Shown one piece after another: positions 1-7,862 of a stretch of DNA of 18,940 bases. The position numbers and the translations under genes were made by a program. The notes under the pieces are model-generated. The model saw only the letters and a list, made by a program, of their open reading frames with translations, was not told the origin of the DNA and searched no databases. This stretch comes from Nitrospiraceae bacterium (GTDB lineage Bacteria > Nitrospirota > Thermodesulfovibrionia > Thermodesulfovibrionales > Dissulfurispiraceae): positions 3,989 through 22,928 of the forward strand of contig PMYY01000210.1 in NCBI GenBank assembly GCA_003170655.1, in the 5' to 3' direction. Each line of letters begins with the position of its first letter. The stretch's first letter is position 1.

Positions 1-317
1 TTCCGTACGGGACCGTGGAACCGATCAAGGAAAAGCTCTATAGTGCGTTTTCGGCCGACAGGGATGAACTAGATATGAAATGGCTCGACAGATTGAAGGA
101 CCGCCTCAAGGAGATCCCCGTGACGATCACGGGTGAACTCGGCAAGGTGAAGCTCGACGTCAGCCGAGTGGTCGACCTGAAGGTGGATAATCTTATCATG
201 CTCGACAGGCGGGTTGACGAGGACATAGATATACTGGTCGAGGGCAGCCGGAAATTCACCGGAAAGTTCGGAATTTACCGGGGCGCCATGGCAGTGAAGG
301 TTAACAAGGTTCTGTAA
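1..317 (+). CDS. fliM: Flagellar motor switch protein FliM, C-terminal fragment (5' end outside the window)
   Basis: Only the last ~105 residues are present. The frame is open from base 3 and enters as PYGTVEPIKEKL, which matches the IPY..IEPIREKL stretch near the end of the FliM middle domain. It is followed by a SpoA (surface presentation of antigens) domain with ITGELGKVKLDVSRVVDLKVDN and ending GIYRGAMAVKV. A GTG at 15 lies inside this conserved stretch and is not the true start; the gene begins upstream of the window. FliM is the C-ring protein that binds CheY-P and sets rotation direction, and its SpoA domain pairs with FliN. fliN follows after 38 bases, the usual fliM-fliN order. Identification is firm because of the motif order and the neighbour; the CheY-binding N-terminus cannot be examined here. 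Confidence 0.93.
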   Translation, partial: PYGTVEPIKEKLYSAFSADRDELDMKWLDRLKDRLKEIPVTITGELGKVKLDVSRVVDLKVDNLIMLDRRVDEDIDILVEGSRKFTGKFGIYRGAMAVKVNKVL

Positions 318-355
318 TCGAAATTGTTTATGCAGCGAAAGGGAGGAGATAGAAA

Positions 356-685
356 ATGGCAGACGAGATAAAAGAGCTTGAAGTTCCCGAATTCAAGGAC
401 CAGGACAAAACGCCGCAGCAGAATGCGAAAGACATCAACTTTATCCTCGACATTCCGTTGGAGGTTACAGTAGTGATCGGCAGGACGAAGATTCTGGTGC
501 AGGAACTGCTACAACTCGGTCAGGGGTCGGTAGTCGCCCTGGAGAAGCTGGCCGGCGAGCCGATGGAGGTCTATGTGAACGACCGTCTTATCGGACGAGG
601 GGAGGTTGTTGTCGTGAACGAGAGGTTCGGTATCAGGCTGACGGATATTATCAGTCCCGCTGAAAGGGTAAGGCAGCTACGATAA
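356..685 (+). CDS. fliN: Flagellar motor switch protein FliN
   Basis: The product is 109 residues: a short acidic N-terminal tail (1-25), then a single SpoA domain at about 28-103. Visible signatures are ILDIPLEVTVVIGRT, the hydrophobic LLQLGQGSVVALEKLAGEP, and VNERFGIRLTDIIS near the end, all typical of FliN. FliN forms the lower part of the C-ring with FliM and docks the FliH-FliI export ATPase complex and CheY-P in some species. It is shorter than the E. coli protein (137 residues) because the N-terminal tail is reduced, a common situation. The ATG at 356 is supported by GGGAGGAG at 341-348. The gene lies between fliM and fliOP and is surely co-transcribed with them. Confidence 0.95.
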   Translation: MADEIKELEVPEFKDQDKTPQQNAKDINFILDIPLEVTVVIGRTKILVQELLQLGQGSVVALEKLAGEPMEVYVNDRLIGRGEVVVVNERFGIRLTDIISPAERVRQLR

Positions 686-715
686 GGTCTTGATTAATCC
701 GGCAAGGGGGAAATA

Positions 716-1771
716 GTGGGTTTCGAATTGATTAAAGCCGTAGTCATTCTTCTGGCGCTGCTCGGAGGGCTGTATCTTCTTCTCAGATTCCTGAAGGGAC
801 GAATCATGCCCGGCAAAGGGATCATCGAAATGGTCCACTATCAGTCCTTCGGCCCCAAGAAAGGCGTCGCGATAGTCAAGATAGTCAAGGACTATGTTGC
901 CCTCGGCATTGCTGACGAAAATATCACTCTTCTCGGAAAACTTAGTCCTGCCGATGTCGAAGAAGCTTTGAAGCAGGCTGAGCCTAAGACCGTAATGCCG
1001 GTATCCGGTATTAGAGGCCTCTTCGGGGGGAAATTCAAAGGAATATTTTCAATATTATTCATAATTGCTTTGACAGCATTATTTCTTATTCCGTCGATCT
1101 CGTTCGCCCAGTCAGTTCCTGCTGCCGCAGCGCCGAGCTTCTTCGGGCTCAGCTCGCCTGTTGAACTGCTACTCTTCCTGACGATCATAGCATTTCTGCC
1201 CGCGCTTCTGGTCATGACGACCTGCTTTACCAGGATCGTAATCGTACTCTCTTTTTTGCGGCAGGCACTCGGCACCCCGCAGGTACCGCCGACCCAGGTG
1301 ATCATCGGGCTGTCGCTCTTCATCACCTTTTTCGTGATGTCGCCCGTATTCGACAACATATACAATAATGCATATATCCCATATTCAAAGAAAGAGATTA
1401 AGGCCGAAGACGCTCTTTCGAAGGCATCGGACCCCCTGAAGGAATTCATGCTAAAGCAGACAAGGGAAAAGGACCTTGCACTCTTTCTTAAGATGTCCAA
1501 AGCCGAGCGCCCTGCAAAGCCTATGGACCTGGCCATGAGAGTTGTGGTCCCGGCTTTTGCCATCGGAGAACTGAAAAGGGCTTTTGAGATAGGGTTCCTC
1601 GTTTTCCTGCCGTTTCTTGTGATAGATATGGTGGTTGCGAGCGTGCTGCTCTCGATGGGTATGATGATGCTGCCGCCGGTGATGATATCGATGCCTTTTA
1701 AAGTTCTTTTGTTTGTGCTCGTGGACGGCTGGGGGCTATTGATCGGCTCGCTGATACAGGGATTCCGATGA
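716..1771 (+). CDS. fliOP: Fused FliO-FliP flagellar export gate protein
   Basis: This 351-residue frame joins two export-gate proteins that are usually separate. Residues 1-90 are FliO-like: one membrane helix (about 5-24), a basic stretch, then the small cytoplasmic domain (IIEMVHYQSFGPKKGVAIVK, DYVALGIADENITLLGKL). Residues 132-351 are a full-length FliP, with TCFTRIVIVLSFLRQALGTP, FVMSPVFDNIY and the closing MPFKVLLFVLVDGWGLLIGS. Between them (about 101-131) is a typical FliP signal peptide: lysines at 106 and 108, a hydrophobic core, and a likely cleavage site after SFA (131). The GTG start at 716 follows AAGGGGG (704-710). The only internal ATG before the signal peptide (995) has no Shine-Dalgarno, so separate translation of FliP looks unlikely. 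FliP forms the export pore with FliQ and FliR; FliO assists FliP assembly. The stop overlaps the fliQ start by four bases. Confidence 0.93.
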   Translation: MGFELIKAVVILLALLGGLYLLLRFLKGRIMPGKGIIEMVHYQSFGPKKGVAIVKIVKDYVALGIADENITLLGKLSPADVEEALKQAEPKTVMPVSGIRGLFGGKFKGIFSILFIIALTALFLIPSISFAQSVPAAAAPSFFGLSSPVELLLFLTIIAFLPALLVMTTCFTRIVIVLSFLRQALGTPQVPPTQVIIGLSLFITFFVMSPVFDNIYNNAYIPYSKKEIKAEDALSKASDPLKEFMLKQTREKDLALFLKMSKAERPAKPMDLAMRVVVPAFAIGELKRAFEIGFLVFLPFLVIDMVVASVLLSMGMMMLPPVMISMPFKVLLFVLVDGWGLLIGSLIQGFR

Positions 1772-2037
1772 CAATCGAACTGCTGAACCAGGTGTCTCGC
1801 CAGACCTTCGAGACGGTCTTGCTTGTTGGCGGGCCGGTGCTCCTTGTGAGCCTCATCGTTGGCGTACTCATCAGCATATTCCAGGCGATCACGCAGCTGC
1901 AGGAAGTGACGCTCACATTTGTACCGAAGATCGTAGCGATATTTATCACGCTTCTCCTTACGCTACCGTGGACTGTGAAGGTCCTTGTCGGCTTCACGAG
2001 AGGTCTTTATGAAAATATTCCCCTGTACGTGAAATGA
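1768..2037 (+). CDS. fliQ: Flagellar type III export gate protein FliQ
   Basis: The product is 89 residues, the normal FliQ length, with two hydrophobic hairpin helices (about 17-38 and 53-73). The family pattern is clear: LLVSLIVGVLISIFQAITQL in the first helix, QEVTLTFVPKIVAIF in the connecting loop and second helix start. FliQ sits around the FliP5-FliR1 core of the flagellar export pore. The ATG at 1768 overlaps the fliOP stop (ATGA), indicating translational coupling and helping matched subunit supply. fliR starts one base after the stop. Confidence 0.96.
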   Translation: MTIELLNQVSRQTFETVLLVGGPVLLVSLIVGVLISIFQAITQLQEVTLTFVPKIVAIFITLLLTLPWTVKVLVGFTRGLYENIPLYVK

Positions 2038-2038
2038 T

Positions 2039-2776
2039 ATGGAATTCTATAACATAGTCAACATATATGCCGACAAGTTCATACCGATCTTCATCAGGGT
2101 TATGGTCATGCTCGCATTCATCCCCTTTATCGGCTCGACCACAACACCTGTAATCGTAAGGACCGGCATCGGTCTTGCACTTACGCTGCTTCTGGTGCCG
2201 ATAGTCAACGTGAACATGCAAGACCCTATGAGGGCTGTTTTCGAGGCTTTTTTCGTGGGCGCAGCACTGGGGCTGATAGTTAGGATCGTGCTCGGCGCCA
2301 TCGAAACGGCCGGCCAGTGGATGAGCATCTCGATGGGAATAGGAGTGGCTGCGGTATTCAACCCGCAATTCGGCGAAGTGCTCGGCCCGATGAGCCTCTT
2401 TTACAGCCTTATGGGGATGGGTCTCTTTTTCATTCTGGATATCCATCACTTCTTCATAGAGGCGATAGTGCGCAGTTTCGACATAACGACAGTGCAGTAC
2501 CAAGGCATGTTCTCCGCCGTGCTGAAGCTGAACGAACTATTCTTCCCTCTGGCTTTCAAAATTGCAGCACCGATATTTCTCGTGCAGGTGCTAGTTAATC
2601 TTTCGATGGGATTTCTTTCGAGGGCGATGCCCCAGGCGAACATTTTTTTTATAAGCTTTCCGCTCCTTATCGGCGTTGGTATTACCTTTATGGCGCTTAC
2701 ACTGGGCCTTACGTTTATGGTCATGACTAAGTCTTTTGTACACATTAAAGATGCAATGATGTTTCTGGTGAAATAG
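2039..2776 (+). CDS. fliR: Flagellar type III export gate protein FliR
   Basis: The product is 245 residues, slightly short for FliR (about 255-265), and strongly hydrophobic with several membrane segments. Family hallmarks include MLAFIPFIGSTTTP near the N-terminus, FFVGAALGLIVRIVLGAIETAGQ, the LDIHHFFIEAI segment in the middle, and LSRAMPQANIFFISFPL in the C-terminal third. FliR contributes one subunit to the FliP-FliQ-FliR helical gate in the basal body. It lies one base after fliQ and one base before flhB, so the fliOP-Q-R-flhB block must be translated as a coupled unit. Confidence 0.96.
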   Translation: MEFYNIVNIYADKFIPIFIRVMVMLAFIPFIGSTTTPVIVRTGIGLALTLLLVPIVNVNMQDPMRAVFEAFFVGAALGLIVRIVLGAIETAGQWMSISMGIGVAAVFNPQFGEVLGPMSLFYSLMGMGLFFILDIHHFFIEAIVRSFDITTVQYQGMFSAVLKLNELFFPLAFKIAAPIFLVQVLVNLSMGFLSRAMPQANIFFISFPLLIGVGITFMALTLGLTFMVMTKSFVHIKDAMMFLVK

Positions 2777-2777
2777 T

Positions 2778-3845
2778 ATGCCTGAACAGTTCGAAGAAAA
2801 GACCGAACAAGCGACGCCGCGACGGCGCGAAAAGGCGCGCGAAAAAGGCGACGTCCCAAAAAGCAGGGAACTCACTTCGCTTCTTCCGGTCTGGACCATC
2901 TTGCTCTATCTGCTCTTCAGCGGGGCATTCTTTTCATCGCTGCTCACCTACTTCGGAAGCTCGCTGCGTCGTGGAGTCACAATGACACTGACAGAGACGA
3001 CGCTTATGGATGTGTTCAAGGCAGACACGATGCAGATGGGCATGATGATGCTGCCGCTCTTCATGCTGATCCTTGCAGGCGTTCTGATCGTTCATTTTCT
3101 GCAGACGGGGTTCCTTCTCAGTACTGTCCCCCTGACGCCAGACCTTTCGAAGATCAATCCGCTGCAGGGCATCAAACGGATGTTCAGCGTCAATACTCTG
3201 TACGAAACGATCAAGGGTCTTTTCAAAGTAGCGGTCCTTAGCGCTATCTTATATCTGATGCTGAAAAAAGAGGTCTTTAATATACCTCTTCTCATAGACA
3301 TGGACATCAAATCGATTATGGCTTTCTGCTTCGGGCAGATCAAGAAGATCGTTATGATCTCGGCCCTTGTCCTGACAGTCTTTGCGGCCGTCGATTATGC
3401 TTTCCAGCGCTGGCAATACTCGCGCAATCTGAAGATGACCAAGCAGGAGATCAAGGAAGAGTATAAGGAAGTTGAAGGTTCTCCCATGATAAAGGCGCGC
3501 CTGAAGAGCATACAGCGCGAGATGGCCCGCAAGCGGATGATGCAGGAAGTGCCGCGAGCTGATGTTGTTATCACGAACCCGACACATTACGCTGTGGCCC
3601 TCAAATACGATGTTGGCAAGATGGGAGCGCCAAGGGTTGTTGCAAAAGGCGCCAACCTGATAGCCGCAAAAATAAAGGAGATCGCCAGGCAGAGCGGGGT
3701 GCCAGTATTCGAAGACAAGCCCCTTGCCCGCACACTCTTCTCGAGCCTGGATGTCAACCAGGAAATACCGGAAGCTTTTTACAAGGCTGTCGCTGCAATA
3801 TTGGCGCAAGTGTACCGTATGAAGGGAAAGGGAATAAAAGGATAA
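2778..3845 (+). CDS. flhB: Flagellar export gate and substrate-specificity switch FlhB
   Basis: The product is 355 residues, a normal FlhB length. The start EQFEEKTEQATPRRREKARE is the conserved cytoplasmic N-terminus. Four membrane segments lie roughly at 36-58, 88-110, 148-166 and 186-206. A long charged linker (210-255) leads to the autocleavage site NPTH at 267-270 within ITNPTHYAVALKY; self-cleavage between N and P there changes export from rod/hook proteins to filament proteins. The C-terminal cytoplasmic domain carries VVAKGANLIAAKIKEIA and IPVFEDKPLAR-like residues (GVPVFEDKPLARTL) and is complete. It starts one base after fliR, and flhA starts three bases after its stop. Confidence 0.97.
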   Translation: MPEQFEEKTEQATPRRREKAREKGDVPKSRELTSLLPVWTILLYLLFSGAFFSSLLTYFGSSLRRGVTMTLTETTLMDVFKADTMQMGMMMLPLFMLILAGVLIVHFLQTGFLLSTVPLTPDLSKINPLQGIKRMFSVNTLYETIKGLFKVAVLSAILYLMLKKEVFNIPLLIDMDIKSIMAFCFGQIKKIVMISALVLTVFAAVDYAFQRWQYSRNLKMTKQEIKEEYKEVEGSPMIKARLKSIQREMARKRMMQEVPRADVVITNPTHYAVALKYDVGKMGAPRVVAKGANLIAAKIKEIARQSGVPVFEDKPLARTLFSSLDVNQEIPEAFYKAVAAILAQVYRMKGKGIKG

Positions 3846-3848
3846 GTT

Positions 3849-5897
3849 ATGCTGGAGAACCTGCAGAAAAAAAGTGACCTTCTCCTTGCCGCAGGAATCA
3901 TGATCATCCTAGGTCTCATGATCATCCCTGTGCCGCCGATTGTGCTGGACATGTCACTGTCGTTCAGTATAACCTTCGCGATCGTGGTCATTCTCGTATC
4001 GTCGTACATCGCGAGGCCGCTCGATTTTTCGGTTTTCCCGTCTGTCCTACTCATCGCGACATTGCTCAGGCTTTCGTTGAACATCGCTTCGACAAGGCTA
4101 ATCCTGACGCACGGCGATTCCGGTACGCAGGCTGCAGGGAAAGTAATACAATCCTTCGGGGAATTTGTTATCGGCGGCAATTTTGTCGTCGGGTTCGTTG
4201 TCTTTATGATTCTCGTCATTATCAACTTTGTCGTTATTACGAAAGGTTCAGGCAGGATTGCCGAGGTGTCAGCAAGGTTCATTCTCGACGCGATGCCGGG
4301 CAAACAAATGAGTATTGACGCCGACCTCAACGCCGGTCTTGTCGATGAAACCGAGGCCAGGAGGCGCAGGCAGGATATCAGTAGAGAAGCGGACTTCTAC
4401 GGCTCCATGGATGGCGCGAGCAAGTTTATACGTGGAGATGCGATTGCAGGTATTATCATCATGGTTATCAATATCATCGGCGGGTTCCTGATCGGCGTCC
4501 TGCAGAAGGGCATGACGGTTTCTGATGCAATCCAGACTTATACGATCCTGACCGTTGGTGAAGGTCTCGTAGCCCAGATACCGGCACTGATTACTTCTAC
4601 GGCGGCTGGTATTGTCGTATCGAGGGCTGCCACAGCAGAGAATCTCGGCGCCGAGTTTACGAAGCAGCTGCTGGGAAATCCCAAGGCACTCGCCTCTGCG
4701 GCAGGGGTGCTGGGTATTCTCGGCCTTATTCCGGGCTTGCCGCATGTTCCTTTTCTGATGATCGCAGCAATTACAGGGACAGGCGCATATTTCGTCAACC
4801 AGAGCATCCAGAAAGAGGAGAAGAAGGCCCCTGCTGAAGTCGAAGCAGTGAAACCGCTAGAGGATCTCGAATCACTGCTGCCGCTCGATCCTTTTACGCT
4901 CGAGATAGGGTATGGGCTCATCCCTCTCGTGGAAGCGGGTGCGCCGCTTCTGGCTAGGATCAAGGCGATCAGGAAGCAGATGGTGACGGACATGGGCTTT
5001 ATTGTCCCGCCGGTCCATATCAAGGACAATCTTTCATTGAAATCGACGGCATATTCGATTCTCATCAAAGGAGTAGAGATAGCGTCGGGAGAGGTAATCC
5101 TCAAAAAGTATCTTGCCATCTCCCCCGGCACGGAAAAGGAGAAGATCGAGGGCATCCCCACAAAGGACCCCGCTTTCGGCCTGCAGGCGCTCTGGATTGA
5201 CGAGAGCGGCGTCGACAGTGCGCAACTGGCAGGGTATACCGTTGTCGATGTTCCGTCCGTGATTACGACTCATCTGACTGAGGTGATAAAAAACCATTCC
5301 CACGAATTGCTCGGTAAGCAGGATGTTCAGAAACTGTTAGACACCATGACAAAGACCCAGCCGAAGGTTGTTGAGGAGCTTGTCCCGGGACTTCTGAGCC
5401 TCGGCGTGGTTCAGAGGGTACTCCAGAATTTACTGAAGGAGCGGATATCGATACGCGACCTCCAGACGATACTTGAAACGCTCTCGGACTATTCCGCCAT
5501 AACAAAGGATCCCGACATGCTCACGGAATATGTGCGGCAGTCATTGTCCAGGAACATTACGAAGCAGATACAGAACCCGGACGGGTCAGTGTCTGTTATC
5601 GTCATAGACCCCCAGGTGGAAAGGTTGATGGTTGAAGCGATACAGACGGGACCGCAGGGTATGCAGTTTTTCAACATGGATCCTGTTACGGTAGATAAAG
5701 TCGTGGCGAGCATGAAAGAGAATTTCGAGAAAGGACTGATAAAGGGATACCAGCCCGTGGTGCTCTGCTCACCGGCCACTCGGAGATTTGTCAAGAAGAT
5801 GGCCGAGCGTATTTCGGGCAGCCTGATTGTGGTTTCTAATGCCGAGGTTGCACCAAATACGAAGGTCTATTCCATAGGTGCAATAAGGATTGATTAA
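3849..5897 (+). CDS. flhA: Flagellar export gate protein FlhA
   Basis: The product is 682 residues, within the usual 680-700. The N-terminal half (about 9-320) holds the membrane segments and the FHIPEP signature region (about 130-200): ITKGSGRIAEVSARFILDAM, DADLNAGLVDETEARRRR, and ASKFIRGDAIAGII with the conserved Asp of the RGDA motif. The acidic/basic linker at 321-340 leads to the soluble C-terminal domain (341-682) that forms the nonameric docking ring for export chaperones, with ILETLSDYS and a conserved end near VVSNAEVAP. FlhA couples proton flow to export together with FlhB and FliPQR. The ATG at 3849 lies behind AAAGGA. A 32-base gap with its own strong ribosome site precedes flhF. 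Confidence 0.97.
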   Translation: MLENLQKKSDLLLAAGIMIILGLMIIPVPPIVLDMSLSFSITFAIVVILVSSYIARPLDFSVFPSVLLIATLLRLSLNIASTRLILTHGDSGTQAAGKVIQSFGEFVIGGNFVVGFVVFMILVIINFVVITKGSGRIAEVSARFILDAMPGKQMSIDADLNAGLVDETEARRRRQDISREADFYGSMDGASKFIRGDAIAGIIIMVINIIGGFLIGVLQKGMTVSDAIQTYTILTVGEGLVAQIPALITSTAAGIVVSRAATAENLGAEFTKQLLGNPKALASAAGVLGILGLIPGLPHVPFLMIAAITGTGAYFVNQSIQKEEKKAPAEVEAVKPLEDLESLLPLDPFTLEIGYGLIPLVEAGAPLLARIKAIRKQMVTDMGFIVPPVHIKDNLSLKSTAYSILIKGVEIASGEVILKKYLAISPGTEKEKIEGIPTKDPAFGLQALWIDESGVDSAQLAGYTVVDVPSVITTHLTEVIKNHSHELLGKQDVQKLLDTMTKTQPKVVEELVPGLLSLGVVQRVLQNLLKERISIRDLQTILETLSDYSAITKDPDMLTEYVRQSLSRNITKQIQNPDGSVSVIVIDPQVERLMVEAIQTGPQGMQFFNMDPVTVDKVVASMKENFEKGLIKGYQPVVLCSPATRRFVKKMAERISGSLIVVSNAEVAPNTKVYSIGAIRID

Positions 5898-5929
5898 GGA
5901 ATTCGTTTTAAGCTACAGGAGGACAAGGG

Positions 5930-6985
5930 ATGAGGATTAAAAAGTTTGTCGGTAAAAACTTCAAGGAAGCCCTCGAAATGGTCAAGAAGGAACTGGGCGC
6001 CGATGCGATCATTCTTTCGAGTAGGACCATTAAGACAGGTCCTCTCGGTCTACTGAAAAAAGAGACGGTGGAGGTGACGGCCGCTCTTGACGAAACGGCC
6101 GATGAAGGTCCGTTCCGGCAGGAGACAGCTGTGGATGGCTCCTTCACGCTGAGCGAGGACATTTTGCGTGAGATACGCAGTCTCAGGGAGGAGATAAGCT
6201 TTCTCAAGGAGACATTGAGGCCGGTCGTTCCAACTCTGAGGATAAGCAGGGATAAAAAAGGCCTTTATAACATGCTGATCAAGCGAGGGGTTGATGCTCA
6301 GTTCGCTATGGTACTTCTGGAAAAGTCCGGTGAGACTGTCGGAAGCCTTTTAAGTGCCATCAAACAGGAGGTCAGGGTGAAGAGGCTTATACCTTCCGAA
6401 GAGAGGGGCTACATGTTCTTCGGACCTCCCGGCATCGGGAAGACTACCACAATGTCAAAGGTTGCGCATATGCTTTCGACCCCAGGGCGGCAGGTGACTC
6501 TGGTGTCCCTCGATTCGCAGAGAATCAGCTCCGTAGCATACATGAAGGAACTGTCACGGCAGCTGAAATGCGAAATAAAATTCGTAAAAGGTGTGAGCGA
6601 ACTTCCGAAGATCATTTACAAAGAATCCGATAGGGGACCGGTCCTAGTCGATACGCCCGGTAATGATTACGGGCAGATACTCAAGCAGACAAAGGAGGTC
6701 TTTTCCACGGGATTTCCCCTGAATAAATGCTTTCTCATGGACGCATCCATGGATCTGCAGTCGACGATTAGACTCTGGCAGAATGCCTCTCCTTATGCCA
6801 TCGATACGGTCGGGTTCACCCGTCTTGACCTTGCGACGCACTACGGCAATCTCTACAATTTGTCGATGTTGACGGGACGGCCGCTTTCATTCCTTACCGA
6901 CGGTCCCAATGTGCCTGGAGACATCAGGATCCCAACCCCGGATTACGTCGCAGGCCTGATCGCAGGAGGTGTCTGTGAAAACTAA
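5930..6985 (+). CDS. flhF: Flagellar placement GTPase FlhF (SRP family)
   Basis: The product is 351 residues. The start MRIKKFVGKNFKEALEMVKK with ELGADAIILSSR is the FlhF B domain (1-55), followed by a variable linker, an N domain (about 105-155) and the SRP-type GTPase domain (158-351). The P-loop is GPPGIGKTTT (165-174), G4 is TRLD (297-300), and the closing GPNVPGDI (325-332) matches the family's GQNVPDDI. Two other motifs differ from the common form: DSQRIS (195-200) where DTYRIA is usual, and DTPG (241-244) where DTAG is usual. FlhF recruits early flagellar parts to the cell pole. ATG 5930 follows AGGAGG (5917-5922). It overlaps flhG, its regulator, by 11 bases. Confidence 0.95.
   Translation: MRIKKFVGKNFKEALEMVKKELGADAIILSSRTIKTGPLGLLKKETVEVTAALDETADEGPFRQETAVDGSFTLSEDILREIRSLREEISFLKETLRPVVPTLRISRDKKGLYNMLIKRGVDAQFAMVLLEKSGETVGSLLSAIKQEVRVKRLIPSEERGYMFFGPPGIGKTTTMSKVAHMLSTPGRQVTLVSLDSQRISSVAYMKELSRQLKCEIKFVKGVSELPKIIYKESDRGPVLVDTPGNDYGQILKQTKEVFSTGFPLNKCFLMDASMDLQSTIRLWQNASPYAIDTVGFTRLDLATHYGNLYNLSMLTGRPLSFLTDGPNVPGDIRIPTPDYVAGLIAGGVCEN
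6964..6969 (+). promoter_or_regulatory. Ribosome binding site that fixes the flhG start
   Basis: AGGAGG sits inside the end of flhF. A GTG at 6969 overlaps the last base of this site and cannot use it, whereas the next GTG, at 6975, lies five bases downstream. This decides the start of flhG at 6975. Confidence 0.75.
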
Positions 6986-7784
6986 CGGACCGAGAATAAT
7001 CGCAGTTTCGAGCGGAAAGGGAGGGGTTGGAAAGACCAACTTCGTCGCGAATCTGGCTTTATATTATGCAGGCATGAATAAGAAGGTGCTCATCATGGAT
7101 GCAGATCTCGGATTGAGCAACATCGATGTGATTCTCGGAATAACGCCCCGGTATAATCTCAAACATGTACTGAACGGATCTAAGACCCTGAAAGAGATCG
7201 TAGCAGAGGGGCCCATGGGCATAAAGATAATACCCGCAAGTTCAGGAGTCAGAGAACTCACCAGGCTTACTGATACTCAGCGCTTGAAGCTGCTCTCAGA
7301 GCTTGAGCATTTCGATGTCCCTGCGGATGTAATACTGATAGACACAGGAGCGGGCATATCTGACAATGTCCTCTTTTTCTGCAGCTCCGCCCAGGAAACC
7401 ATTGTGGTGGTGACTCCGGAGCCGACTTCGATCGCCGATGCCTATGCCCTCATCAAGGTGCTTTCGCGGGATTTCGGAGAAAAATGTTTCAGGATCCTGG
7501 TCAACACGGCCCGTAGTGAAAAGGAAGCCTTTGATACATTCAGAAAGCTTGCCCTGGTAGCAGACAGGTTTCTGTCGCTATCGATCGATTACCTTGGTTA
7601 TCTGCCCTTTGAGCCCAGCGTTAAGGACGCGATAATAGCCCAAAAGGGATATATATCCATCTATCCCAACGGGAGTTTTGCGAAGAAAATCGCTTTGGTA
7701 GCAAACAAGCTTCTGGATGATCCCGTCGGAGAGGTAAAGGGGGGAATTCAGTTCTTTTTGAAGCAGGCACTGAGGGTCGGCTGA
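6975..7784 (+). CDS. flhG: MinD/ParA-type flagellar number regulator FlhG
   Basis: With the GTG start at 6975 the product is 269 residues. It opens almost directly with the deviant Walker A motif GKGGVGKT (14-21), then MDADLGLSNIDVILG (41-55) and the Walker B-like LIDTGAGISD (121-130), the pattern of FlhG/YlxH ATPases. The C-terminus (GGIQFFLKQALRVG) is amphipathic and may be the membrane-targeting helix. FlhG limits flagellar number and stimulates FlhF GTP hydrolysis through an N-terminal DQAxxLR helix. That segment is missing here, and the frame is closed by a stop at 6957-6959, so no upstream start can restore it. The gene overlaps flhF by 11 bases. Identification rests on fold motifs plus position between flhF and fliA. 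Confidence 0.93.
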   Translation: MKTNGPRIIAVSSGKGGVGKTNFVANLALYYAGMNKKVLIMDADLGLSNIDVILGITPRYNLKHVLNGSKTLKEIVAEGPMGIKIIPASSGVRELTRLTDTQRLKLLSELEHFDVPADVILIDTGAGISDNVLFFCSSAQETIVVVTPEPTSIADAYALIKVLSRDFGEKCFRILVNTARSEKEAFDTFRKLALVADRFLSLSIDYLGYLPFEPSVKDAIIAQKGYISIYPNGSFAKKIALVANKLLDDPVGEVKGGIQFFLKQALRVG

Positions 7785-7862
7785 GAATCGAAAAAGCTTC
7801 CGCCATTTGTTGTACAATAAAAGTAGTTTCGCAGGCATCTTTATTCGCCGGAGGCCAAGGTA

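Noticed and set aside
1070..1098. A perfect TTGACA (1070-1075) inside fliOP as an internal promoter for fliP.
   Set aside because: No -10 box lies 16-18 bases downstream, and a start there would be inside the signal peptide coding region.
7813..7818. TACAAT as a -10 box for a separate fliA promoter.
   Set aside because: No -35 box or extended -10 is visible at proper distance; fliA is equally well explained by read-through from flhG.
7832..7849. A stretch before fliA (CAGGCATC..TATT) very like the sigma-54 element before flgF.
   Set aside because: It has TTCG instead of TTGC, and the next GC gives 11 rather than 10 bases of spacing; a start there would also remove the fliA ribosome site.
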